Below, piece after piece: positions 50,726 through 61,193 of a DNA stretch of 64,000 nucleotides; the first letter of the stretch is position 1; each line of letters starts with the position of its first letter. The notes under the pieces are model-generated. The model saw only the letters and a program-made list of their open reading frames with translations, made no database searches and was not told the origin of the DNA. The DNA is from Isotricha intestinalis (taxonomy: Eukaryota; Ciliophora; Litostomatea; Vestibuliferida; Isotrichidae), in contig JAJJLU010000332.1 of assembly GCA_023807065.1 (NCBI GenBank), positions 1 through 64,000 of the forward strand, read 5' to 3'. Made by a program: the position numbers and the translations under genes.

Positions 50726-51949
50726 ATGAAAACTTATGAAAATATAGCAACAAAAAATATAAATTCAAATCTTCCTTTTACAATGAGAAACATAAACAAC
50801 AAAGCTTTCGAAGAAGAACCAATAATGTTAAACAAATCTAAATCATATCAAAACGTAATTTCAAAATCATATAAATTAGAATCAATAACTGATTTAAATG
50901 ACATTAAAGATGATTCATATATAAATAAATTAAAAGAAGAAAGAAAAAGAAAAAGGGAAGAAAGAAAGAAAAATTTTGATGAATTTATAAAAAGAAATTA
51001 CGCAATTTTAGAAAGAAAAAAAGGATTAGAAAATAGAAAAAATTTTTTATTTGAACATAAAAGAGAAATGAGAAGTGAACAAGAAAGAATTGAAGGATTT
51101 AATAGATTAATTGATGATGCAAATAGAAGATTCGAAGCTAAAGAAAGAGCAGAACAAATGTTATATGACATTAAAAATTCTAAAAAAGGAAATAATAAGA
51201 AATATTCATCTGAAGAATGGAAAGAAATATATAATAAAAGATTTGTTGAATTTCAAAAGTTTCATAATGAAAAAATATTAAAAGAAAAACAAAAAAAAGA
51301 AGAAGAATTGAAAAAAGAAAATGAACAAATTGATAAAGAAATTAAAGGAAAAACAGTTAAAATTCCTAAAAATAAAATAAATGAAATATCAAATAAATTA
51401 TATAATAAAGGGAGAAAAATATATAATACTAAAAAAGATTTAACTCAATCTCAAAGTTTAAAAAAAAATTTAAGTCAAACTAATAAATCTTTTAATAAAG
51501 AAAATGATAATAATTCAATAAAAAATTTAAAAAAAAATAAAAGTATATCTAAATATAAAAATATTCAACCTAGATATATGCAATTTTTTCAAACTCAATC
51601 TTTAGAAGAAACATTAGGAAAATTAAAAGATGAAAGAAAAGAATATGAAAATAAAATTAATTCTAAAAATTCTACTTTAAAAGAAAAAGAAAAAGATAAA
51701 GACCAATCTAGAATTAGTTATGCAAGTAATAATAGTGGTTTAAAAATATATCAAACTAATTTTATTCAATGTATTAAATTTAGAGAAGTTCCTTCTTTAA
51801 ATAATACTACCAGTGAAAATGATAATTCTAAAAATAATAATAATAAAAATAGTACTTTACATTATAAGGAAGAAAATAAAAATTTAATTGATATTGAAAA
51901 AATAGAAGAAGAATTAATGAAGGATTTAAATAAAAAGAATAAAAATTAA
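50726..51949 (+). CDS. Coiled-coil protein, 407 aa
   Basis: The N-terminal 60 residues are polar, then a dense basic/acidic coiled coil runs about 65-235 (KLKEERKRKREERKKNF, ERIEGFNRLIDDANRRFEAKERAEQM, then EWKEIYNKRFVEFQKFHNE). The C-terminal half is Lys/Asn/Ser-rich. The block with RNYAILERKKGLENRKNF and EWKEIYNKRF looks conserved and recalls ciliate cortical coiled-coil proteins, though I cannot name one. It starts at ATG 50726 after a long A/T spacer. Confidence 0.72.
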   Translation: MKTYENIATKNINSNLPFTMRNINNKAFEEEPIMLNKSKSYQNVISKSYKLESITDLNDIKDDSYINKLKEERKRKREERKKNFDEFIKRNYAILERKKGLENRKNFLFEHKREMRSEQERIEGFNRLIDDANRRFEAKERAEQMLYDIKNSKKGNNKKYSSEEWKEIYNKRFVEFQKFHNEKILKEKQKKEEELKKENEQIDKEIKGKTVKIPKNKINEISNKLYNKGRKIYNTKKDLTQSQSLKKNLSQTNKSFNKENDNNSIKNLKKNKSISKYKNIQPRYMQFFQTQSLEETLGKLKDERKEYENKINSKNSTLKEKEKDKDQSRISYASNNSGLKIYQTNFIQCIKFREVPSLNNTTSENDNSKNNNNKNSTLHYKEENKNLIDIEKIEEELMKDLNKKNKN

Positions 51950-52542
51950 AATATAATATTTTTTAAAAAAATATTATATAAATATTATTTTATAAGCATT
52001 TTTAAATTTTATTAAATTAAAGATTAATAAACAATAATTTCAAACAATCATAAGATTTTTCTATTATAATTTAATTATTATTAAATATTTAAAATAAATA
52101 TAAAAAATATTATAAGACACCAATATAAAAATGCATTTTTTATTATATTTTTTTTGTCAATAGTTAGATAATATTTGATCAAAAAAGAAAAAGTTCAATT
52201 AAGAAAATCTAATTGAGGAAAAACTTATTGATTATTATGAAAATATTGATAATTTCAAAAACGATAATATTATATTATTATCATTAATTGGAAAATTAGT
52301 AAATTTATTTATTTTTAATGAATTTGAAAAAAAATTGATGATTATATCTGTAAGTATATCTTTAAAAAACTATATCATAGAAAAATAAAAATTAGGTTTT
52401 TTAAAGAAATAAATGAAATATGATAATAGAAAAAAATAATTGTTAATAAATTAAAAAATAGAAATATATTATTTTATTCTATTATATAAAAAATATTTGA
52501 TAAAAAAAATATAAAAAAAATGTAAAAAAAAACTTTAAATTA
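51950..52542. other. Spacer with coding-like relic
   Basis: 593 bp without an intact gene. At about 52,203-52,388 the plus strand has a 62-codon open stretch beginning ENLIEEKLIDYYENIDNF and ending at a TAA, with no ATG at its head. Upstream in the same frame are two TAA/TAG and one TGA. A plausible GTAAGT donor and CATAG acceptor lie inside it. It is either a pseudogene or chance. Confidence 0.3.
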
Positions 52543-55439
52543 ATGGAAAATCAAATTCCAAATCCAGAAGTGATAGAAGATATATATAAAAATAAGGTAG
52601 GAAGTAAATCAATATCAAATATAAAAGAGATGATATTAAATGATCATTTAAAAATCGAAGATGATAACGCAGCAAGCAATCATGCTTTATCTCCTTTCTC
52701 TCCAAGAGAAGGAAAAAAAAGAAGACAAGGACTTTGGTTTAGAAATTTACCTGGAAAAGATGATGATAAAAAAGAAAAAAATTTATCTGAAATTAAAGAT
52801 GATAATATTGATGAAGAAGAGAATATTAAAATTGAAGAAAATTATTTTATTAAATTCATTAATATATTAAAAAATTATGAAGCTTCTGAAATTGGATGTA
52901 TAGTTATGTTAATTGTTATTGGAGTATCTTTATGTTTTTATGATATTAAATTACTTTTAATACCTAGGAAATATAGAAATATTTATTGTATTATATATTA
53001 TATATTTATTTTTTATTATTTCTTTGATTTTGTTTTTAGAATGATTTTATTAGATAAATTATATAAAACTCTTTATTTTTGGATTGATTTAATTTCTTGG
53101 GTTTCTATGATTTTTGAGATTGATTCTATTGGTTATGATTTAATTGAAAAAATAATGTATAAAAAATCTAATGATAAATATCTTTCTTATATAAGGCAAA
53201 CTAGAATAGAAATAGTAATGAATATAATTCAAATTGTTGGATTACTTAGAGTAGTAAAATTCTATAAATTATTTGTTATATTATTAGAAGAAAATGAAAA
53301 GAAAAAACATATAAATAAAATGATATTAAAATTAAGTGAAAAAAAGAATAAATTTACAAGACAAAGAACAGTAAAACACACAAAAACTTCTCCTCCAACA
53401 AATATAAAAGAAAATATAGTAAATAATAATAATACAACAACTTTACCAATTAATCAAACTCCAATTCCTCAAACAGTTGATAATTTATATAAAACTCCTG
53501 GAAAAAAATTTCAAGCAAGAAATTCAATTTTTTTTTTAAATTCATTAAATGAAGAAAATAAAAAATGGGAAGAAGATATGAAAAAACAAATAAGAGCTCA
53601 TATGGCAAAACAAAATAAAATAAGTAAAAAAGTAACAGAAGGAATATCTAGATTAATGATGATAATAGTAATATTAGTATTTGTAGTTTCAATATATACT
53701 GATGAAGATAATATTAACACAGAAAGTTTTTCATATATGTTAATGTGTAAATTTATAAATAAACATGTAATAAAAAATAATATTACTAATTATAAGGATG
53801 TAATAGAATATGTAGAATGGTATCTTTTAACAAATATAATTCCAAATTATCCTATTATTCAAGTTGAATGGAACAATAATATTGTATTTAGAAATTATTC
53901 AATGGATCTAAACTTTGACAATTATCATAAAAGAGATATTTTATTTGTTTATCCAGAATCAAATTCATCAACAATAATAATAGTATCAAAAAGAGGAATA
54001 TCAAAAACAATATCAATAATATATATAATAAGATTATTTTATATTATAATAATAATTTCAGCTCTGTGTTTATTAATTAATAATGATGTATATAATTTAA
54101 TATTTCATCCTTTGGAAAAAATTGGAAAAGTAGTTGATATAGTAAGTAAAGATCCAGTAGGAAGTAAAACAGTAACAGAATTAAAATCAAATTATCAACA
54201 AGGAGGAAATAAAAAAGAAGATAAATTTAGTGTTAGTTATGAAATAAAAGTTATTCAAAGTGCAATAATAAGAATTTCAGCGTTAATGGCAATAAATTTT
54301 GGAGAAGCAGGTGGAGAAATTTTAAAAGAAAATATATCAAGTTCAGAAGGTTTAAACCCTATGTTACAAGGAAAAAAAATTCAAGCTATTTTTGGATTTT
54401 GTTTTATACATAATTTTAGTGAAATTAATGAAGCTTTTCAAGAAAGGACTATGATATTTGTTAATCAAATAAGTGATATTGTTCATTCTTGTGTAGATAA
54501 ATTTAATGGAATAACAAATAAAATTTAGGAGATTGTTATTTATTAGCATGGAAATTTAAAGAAAAAACTGAAAAAGAAAAAGATAAAGATAAAGAAAATG
54601 ATATAAAATCAGATATAATGAATTCAAATCTATCAAATGAAAAAGTAGAAGAATTAGCAGATTGTGCATTATTAGGATTTTTAAATATAATAAAAAAAAT
54701 AAATAAATCTCAAAATATATTAGCATATAGAAAAGATGGAGATTTGATAAAAAAATTTGGACCAAAATATACAGTTCAAATGGGATTTGGATTACATACA
54801 GGATGGGGAATAGAAGGAGCAATAGGATCATATTATAAAATAGATTGTTCATATTTAAGTCCAAATGTAAATATTGCAGCAAGATTAGAAACAGCAACAA
54901 ATATATATGGAGTAGATATATTATTTAGTGGTGAATTTTATGATTTATTATCTGATTTCATGAAAAGAAAATGTAGAAAAATTGATATTGTTACTTTAAA
55001 AGGAAGTGAAAAACCAGTAAGTTTATATACTGTTGATATTAATAGAAATATTCATCCAGGGAAAATTATTAGTAAAAAAGATAGAATGACTTTAACTGAA
55101 AGAAGAAGTTATTATGCTTTGAAAAAAAAGAAATTATGGCATAAATATATTAATCAAAAACCTAAATTAACTTTAGGTGAAAGTTATTTAAAACAAAGTA
55201 AAGGTTTAAGACAATTATTAAAGCCTACTAAAAGTGATATGTTTTATACTTGTTTTGAAGATGGATTTAATGATTATATTGATGGTGAATGGAAAGAAGC
55301 TGCACAATTTTTAGAAAAAGCAAGATATTTAGATAAAAGTGATGGTCCTACTAAAACCATTTTATCATATATTAAAAGCTTAAATTTAAAACCACCTGAT
55401 AATTGGGATGGATATAGAGTACTTACTTCTAAAACTTAA
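52543..55439 (+). CDS. Channel-like membrane adenylate/guanylate cyclase with frameshift
   Basis: The frame is split: 52543-54528 (661 aa, TAG) and 54525-55439, offset by one base near 54,515-54,525. The N-terminus has four helices (about 118-250), the last S4-like with Arg/Lys spacing (RQTRIEIVM, GLLRVVKFYKL). Two more helices (about 370-387 and 493-512) flank a non-cytosolic domain. The class III cyclase core spans the break: IFGFCFIHNF, VDKFNGITNK, then GDCYLLAW, and YKIDCSYLSPNVNIAARLE, with the catalytic Asn/Arg of VNxAxR and the adenine-specific K-I-D pattern. The first metal Asp (usually FGFCDI) is Phe here, so catalysis is uncertain. Ion-channel-like cyclases are typical of ciliates and apicomplexans. 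The C-terminus (about 55,250-55,430) ends in a family tail, WDGYRVLTSKT. Confidence 0.85.
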
Positions 55440-55731
55440 TTTTCCTCTTTTATTTTTTTCAGTTATGTTTTAAAGTAATTTTTTAAATATTATTTTTTCT
55501 GTTTATTACATTTTTTATTTGTTTTAATATTGTAATTTATAAATTAATATTTTTTTGTTTATTTTTTTGGTGAATTTTAAATAAAAATTTTAATTTTAAA
55601 ATATTATCCATTTAATAAGAATTAAGTTACTATTAAGGTTAAATATGTACATAAAAAAAATATAAAAAACTAAATAATAAGAAAAACTCCCTAAAATCTA
55701 AATTTTAAATAAAATAAATATATTATAAATT

Positions 55732-56346
55732 TCATTTATTTTTACTTTGTTTCATATAATTCCCAAATTGATCAAAATAAATTTCTTCATTTTCATTTCT
55801 TATATATTTAGTGATTCTTTTACATTTTTTTCTTTTAACAGTAATTAAAGGATATTTTTGAACTGAAGGAGTAGGTTTAGGACAATTTCTAATACTAATA
55901 GGTTTACTTTCATTTAAAAAAGTATTTAATATATCTTCAAGATTACTTTCTTTTTTTTTAAATTCTTCTAATTGACTTTTTAAATTTTCATTTTCTTCTT
56001 TTATCATTTCTAATTCATTATCTTTTTCTTTTTCTTTTTCTCTTATAGAATAATCATCATCTATATCAAATGATGGATAATTTATTAAATTTATTTCTTT
56101 ACTTATATCTTTATTGACAGTTGATTTATCACTTATTGTTGTTGAACTTGTATTTGTATGATGAAGATTATTCTGACTTTTAGAAGATAATTTTTTATTT
56201 TGTTTTTTTTTAATTTCATTTTCTTTCTTCATTTCTGGGTTTATTTCTTTTAATCTATCATTTATATATTGCTTTATTGTTAAATTAGATTTAAATATTG
56301 AAATATTTTTATAATTTTGTTTTTTGTTTTTTAAGCTCCATTGCAT
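55732..56346 (-). CDS. Coiled-coil protein, 204 aa, TGA stop
   Basis: The 204-aa protein has a Lys/Asn/Ser-rich N-terminal half and a short coiled coil at about 105-145 (EKEKDNELEMIKEENENLKS). It ends in an ordered basic C-terminus, with RNCPKPTPSVQKYPLITVKRKK, then IYFDQFGNYMKQ. The PKPTPSVQKYP and EIYFDQFGNYM blocks look conserved but are not recognised. It ends in TGA. Confidence 0.62.
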   Translation of the reverse strand: MQWSLKNKKQNYKNISIFKSNLTIKQYINDRLKEINPEMKKENEIKKKQNKKLSSKSQNNLHHTNTSSTTISDKSTVNKDISKEINLINYPSFDIDDDYSIREKEKEKDNELEMIKEENENLKSQLEEFKKKESNLEDILNTFLNESKPISIRNCPKPTPSVQKYPLITVKRKKCKRITKYIRNENEEIYFDQFGNYMKQSKNK

Positions 56347-56713
56347 ATTTTCTCTTTTAAAAATAATTTTTTATATTAATTAATTAAATATAAAATTATT
56401 AATCTTAAAAATCAATTTTTTAATGAATAATATAAAATAAATAGAAATTTAATAAGGAATTTTTTTGGTGAATAAAAATTATTATAGTACTTATTTTTAG
56501 CTTATTACAATATAGTTAATTCAATTTTATTTTGAATTAAAAAATAATTAAATTTTATAATAACAACAATATAATATTCATTAAAAAAATAAATAAATAA
56601 AAAACATAAAAACATATTTAATTTGTATATATCTGAATAAAATATAAAAACCTTTGTTTATAAAATATAGTAAAATTAATATAAAAAATAATAATTAAAA
56701 TTATATTATATAA
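56347..56713. other. Spacer, no feature seen
   Basis: 367 bp of A/T-rich sequence between two co-oriented minus-strand genes. I see no RNA gene or repeat; it should hold the promoter of the 204-aa gene. Confidence 0.4.
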
Positions 56714-59152
56714 TTAATGAGGAGTAGTTTGTATAACTTGATATGTCATTTTATTCCTACCTTTATAATAATTTAAACCATTATTTTGATAATTATTATT
56801 ATTATTATAATTTGAATGAAGCCCAATATATTTCTTATATTCTTCTTCCAAATTATCAGCAATTTTTCCATATGTAAAATTATAACAATCTGAATTTGAA
56901 AAAGAAAGTTTATTTGAATATTTAGAATTTATTCCTTTTAAATTTTCCAGTCTTGACTTTTTAATATTATCTAAAAGAGGATTATAATTATCATATGTGT
57001 TTAAAGCTGTATTATTTAAACATTTATTATCACCATATGAATTATACATATTATATAAACAATTTAATTCTTTTTTTAATTCATCAAATTTAATTTCATT
57101 TTCTTTAATTTTTCTTTCAATTTCATTTATTAATTCATTTAAATTATTCTGTTCATTATGTATAATTTGATTTAATTCATTATCATTATTTTTTAACATT
57201 ATATTAGTTTGATCTCCTAAATTTAATCTATTTAATTTTTTTATAATACCATTTTTTTCTTCTCTTAATTTTCCAATTTTTTCAATTAAAGATATCCCTT
57301 CTCTTATTAATTCAGAAACTTTCATATCTGTAATATTAGTGATTTTACTTATAATTTGTATCATATCTAATAATCTATTTTTATCAGAATTAATAAGATT
57401 AATATCCTTTTTTAATTTTGAAATTTCGAAATTTAAATTCATATTTCTTTCATTTAAACTTTCATTTGATTGTTTAATATTTAAATTTTCTTTTAATTTT
57501 TCATTCAATTGATGAGAAATAAAATCAATATTTTCTTTTTGACTTTCTAAATTATGATTAGTAGAATCAATTTCATTTTGTAAATTTTTTAATTTCTCAT
57601 GTGATTCTTCATCAGACTCAAATGTTTTTTCATAAATATTAATAAATTCATCATTAACAATAGTTAAAGTATTAATTGCACAATTAATAATATTTAAATC
57701 ATTTTCAGTGTCTAAATCATATTTTTCGATTTTTAAAATTTGATTAATATTATTTTTTAATAAAAATACATTATCACTGAAATTTTTCGTTAAATGAGAA
57801 TTTAAATCTTCTTTTGCCATTTTATTTAAAATTTTAACATAATCTTTTAAAAAAATTTGTAATTGACAAAGTGATGATTTAATAGCAGAAATATATTCAT
57901 TAAAATAAGTAAATTTTTCTTCATATTTTGATATTTCATTTCTTTTGTTTTCAATTTCTAATTCTATTGATTTCATTCTATCTTTTGCATCATTATTAAT
58001 ATTAATTCCTTCATTTAATTTATAAGAAGCATCATTAACAATTTTTTCTAATTGTGAATTTTTTTTTAAAAGTTCAGAAATAACTTTTTTTTGTGAATTA
58101 ATGGTATCTATTAAAGAATCATTTTTATTATTAGCATAAAGTAAATTATTATCATCAATTGAATTATTATCATAAGTATCATTACTAGATAATAAATTTA
58201 TAGAATATTTTTTTTTATGATTTATACTTTCATTTTCTCTTTCTTTATTATATTGTTCAATTTCAGATTTAAGAGAATTAACTAATGCTTGAGATAAAAC
58301 TAATTCTTTTCTATATTCTTCAGCTTCACTTTTTAATTTTGCAAAATCAATAAGATTATTTGAAGTTATATATTTATTAATTGTTCCATTTTTTATTATT
58401 TCATTATCTATTGTTTGTTGTAATAATGAAATAATATTTTTTTGTTCTTCTGTTGTAATTGTTTCTTGTTGAAGTAAATCAATTAATTTTGTATTTTCAT
58501 TTTTTAATTTTTTATATTTTTCTTTTAATTTTTTATATTTTTCAATATTAAAATTACTTTCATTAGTACTTGAAGATCTATTTGAATTATATCTTGATAA
58601 TTCATTATATGATTTTTTTAACTTTTGATATTTATTATATAAAATATCATATTTATTATTAATATTATCATTATAACTTTCATTATCTTCATTATAATTT
58701 TTTTTTGATTGAGTTTTAATTGATTCTTCACTTATAGGAATTTTTTCATTAGGATTTAATTCTTTAATTTTTTTCTCACATAATATTTTATATTTAGTTA
58801 AATCACTTAATCTTTTTGCTTGTTCTTGAATTTTTGATTCTAATTGTTCAGTATAAGTATTTGGTTTTGTATTTTTGGTTGTATTTCTTTGGGATTCTGT
58901 TATATTTTTTGAAGTTGATTCTATTTCATAATCTGATAACTCTGAAAATAAATTATTATTTTCTTTTTCTTTATTTTTTTGGTCAAATGTAAACAATGTA
59001 TTATAATTATTTTCATTTAAAGATTTATTAAATTTATTATGATCTTTAGTTAATGATATTGATTTTTGATTTCTTTTTTGTTCGGAAACTTCATTGTTTG
59101 TATTGTTTGCAATATTTGAATTATTTGTATTATTTGAATTACTTCTTTTCAT
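56714..59152 (-). CDS. Long coiled-coil protein, 812 aa
   Basis: Almost the whole protein is coiled coil: about 95-260 (TEQLESKIQEQAKRLSDLT), 265-420 and 500-690, with many Asn/Glu/Lys heptads. The first 60 residues are Asn/Ser-rich and the final 50 contain YKKYIGLHSNYNNNN and a poly-Asn stretch. Features such as LVLSQALVNSLKSEIEQYN and MIQIISKITNITDMKVSEL resemble structural coiled-coil proteins of basal bodies or cortex. No motor or enzyme domain is present. Confidence 0.8.
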   Translation of the reverse strand: MKRSNSNNTNNSNIANNTNNEVSEQKRNQKSISLTKDHNKFNKSLNENNYNTLFTFDQKNKEKENNNLFSELSDYEIESTSKNITESQRNTTKNTKPNTYTEQLESKIQEQAKRLSDLTKYKILCEKKIKELNPNEKIPISEESIKTQSKKNYNEDNESYNDNINNKYDILYNKYQKLKKSYNELSRYNSNRSSSTNESNFNIEKYKKLKEKYKKLKNENTKLIDLLQQETITTEEQKNIISLLQQTIDNEIIKNGTINKYITSNNLIDFAKLKSEAEEYRKELVLSQALVNSLKSEIEQYNKERENESINHKKKYSINLLSSNDTYDNNSIDDNNLLYANNKNDSLIDTINSQKKVISELLKKNSQLEKIVNDASYKLNEGININNDAKDRMKSIELEIENKRNEISKYEEKFTYFNEYISAIKSSLCQLQIFLKDYVKILNKMAKEDLNSHLTKNFSDNVFLLKNNINQILKIEKYDLDTENDLNIINCAINTLTIVNDEFINIYEKTFESDEESHEKLKNLQNEIDSTNHNLESQKENIDFISHQLNEKLKENLNIKQSNESLNERNMNLNFEISKLKKDINLINSDKNRLLDMIQIISKITNITDMKVSELIREGISLIEKIGKLREEKNGIIKKLNRLNLGDQTNIMLKNNDNELNQIIHNEQNNLNELINEIERKIKENEIKFDELKKELNCLYNMYNSYGDNKCLNNTALNTYDNYNPLLDNIKKSRLENLKGINSKYSNKLSFSNSDCYNFTYGKIADNLEEEYKKYIGLHSNYNNNNNYQNNGLNYYKGRNKMTYQVIQTTPH

Positions 59153-60447
59153 TTTTAATTTATTTTTATGAAAAAAATATTATAATAATATTCAAATTTA
59201 AAACTTGAAAAAAACAATTAAATTAATAAATAAAAAATAAGATAAAAAAAAATAAAAACAATAAATGTAAAAACATAATTCAAAAAGAAATTATGAAAAA
59301 AAAATTAATTATATTAACATTTAATCATAAAATTTTTAAAGAAACAGAAAGAAAATTTGGATTAGAAAAAGTTTAAAATAAAAAAAAATATGAATGATAA
59401 AATAAACAAATTATATTATGAACATTTAATTTTTAGTCCTTTAAAAATTTAAATGAAGTAACTCTACAAAGTTTAAAATCATATTATAACTTTATTTTTA
59501 ATATATATCAATATCTTTCTTTATATTTTTATTTATATTCATATATCTAAAACAAAAAGCATTTAATAAGCAAACCTATTCAAATATAAATTGAATTACA
59601 TTTAAATTTGTTAAAAATAAATAGTATCAATAGTGATTTAGATTTTAATCTTTTAATTTTTTCTTGCTTTGAATTATTAGCCAGAAACAAAGTTTTAAAT
59701 TGTTTACAATTAATTGTTTTTAATTTCCTAATATTAAATAATCAATTAAACCTATTTCATCAACTTGAAAGTTATTAGATTTTGGATAATTTTATTTTGT
59801 TTTTACTTTATTTCGATTATTTTTTGGGTTCTTGAGGTTAATTGCTTTTTTGTTTTTATAAAGGTTTTTTAAAGACAAGATAAAAGAATTAAAAAATAAT
59901 GAAGATTATTTATTAGATTATGAATTTATTTGATTTTTTTGACACTTTTTAAAAATGTTTTTTACAACTGGGTGTTTATATCTAATTTATTAAGTAAAAT
60001 ATAAATTTGAAATTCTTAATTTTCTATGAATAAATGCAATAAATGAATAATTTTTACATTAATTCCATTAAAAGAATTTAAACATATATAAAAAAGTTTT
60101 GATATACAAAATAAAAAGAATAAACTTCTTATTCTACAAAAAAATGAATCAACAAATGTAGAATAATATTCTTACTTTTTAATTTTTTAAAATTTACTAT
60201 TTTGGTCAATATTTTTTTATTATATTATTTGATAAATAATGTATTAAAAAAAAATTCTTTAATTAAGTAATTGGAATTTTATTCAATTAATATAATTAAA
60301 ATATATTTATATAAATTTAGTATATTTTCTTGTTTTTCTTAGAAAAACAAATTTAATATTTATAGAAAAGAACTAAGTAAATAGAATTTAAATAATTAAT
60401 AACTCATACAAATCAAATATTATGCACCAATTACATATTAATTCAAT
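59153..60447. other. Long spacer with decayed-gene-like segment
   Basis: At 1.3 kb this is the longest gene-free stretch. A short frame with ATG at 59,292 (MKKKLIILTFNHKIFKETER) ends at a TAA. The plus strand at about 59,452-59,840 shows coding-like sequence broken by TAA/TAG, including a 60-codon open run (IELHLNLLKINSINSDLDFN, then FELLARNKVLNCLQ). A shifted frame continues at about 59,872-59,935 (KDKIKELKNNEDYLLDYEF). Nothing is intact and no family is recognised; it may be one decayed gene. Confidence 0.35.
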
Positions 60448-60987
60448 TTAAAATATTTGTTGAAATAATTCTCTATGAGTATTTAAATTTTCTAATTGAA
60501 ACATAAATCCAAGATTAATATCAATATAATTTCTTTTTGACTTAACAAAATTAATTGCACTTAAAGAATCCATATTAAACTTCCACATTAAATAAGCAGA
60601 AACTAAAGCTGGGGATCTAGATATTCCTTCAGTACAATGAATTAAAATATTTCCGTTTTTAATTTCTGAAATTTTTTTCATATAATTTATAAATTTAACT
60701 ATTGCATTTGAAAGATTAGAATTACCATCATCTTTTAAATCTATATTTAAATATGTTATTTCATCGAAATGAGAAGGTGTGAAAGATTTACTTCCATAAG
60801 CACAATTTATAATATGAGTAAATTTATTTTTTAACAATATTTCTTTGTTTAAAGTTGATTTATAATTGCTTATATATATATTATCAATAATATGACTTAT
60901 TTCATTATTTGTTAAAGTTTTAGGAGAATTATTATTGTCTTTTGGGATTTCTATTTTTAAACGTAATTTTTGTCTTAATTTGTTCAT
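60448..60987 (-). CDS. Dual-specificity protein phosphatase
   Basis: This 179-aa protein is the size of a minimal atypical DSP. The active-site loop is IHCTEGISRSPALVSAYLM, with the nucleophile C118 and R124 in the HCxxGxxRS signature; the general acid is D86 or D87 in LKDDGNS. The start of the domain (IDNIYISNYKSTLNKEILL) is the family pattern that opens these folds. It hydrolyses phosphotyrosine and phosphoserine/threonine, and targets such as MAP kinases are usual for the family. There is no MAPK docking extension, so the substrate is open. All catalytic residues are present. Confidence 0.95.
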   Translation of the reverse strand: MNKLRQKLRLKIEIPKDNNNSPKTLTNNEISHIIDNIYISNYKSTLNKEILLKNKFTHIINCAYGSKSFTPSHFDEITYLNIDLKDDGNSNLSNAIVKFINYMKKISEIKNGNILIHCTEGISRSPALVSAYLMWKFNMDSLSAINFVKSKRNYIDINLGFMFQLENLNTHRELFQQIF

Positions 60988-61193
60988 TTTTTTATTTAAT
61001 ATTTTTTTATTAAATTACTTTAAATATTTAGATAATTGGGTCAAAAATAATTAAAAACACTGATATATTTGGTTAAAATAAAATTATTAATATTTTCTTT
61101 TATTTTTTTTTATTTATTTATTCTTTTTTTCATTTCTTTGATTTAATGAATATAAAAAAATATATTTTATAAAATGTAAATTATAATTTAAAA

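Noticed and set aside
54480..54545. An intron explaining the cyclase break
   Set aside because: GT-AG candidates across the break either leave an in-frame stop or delete the conserved VDKFNGITNK motif. A one-base indel fits better.
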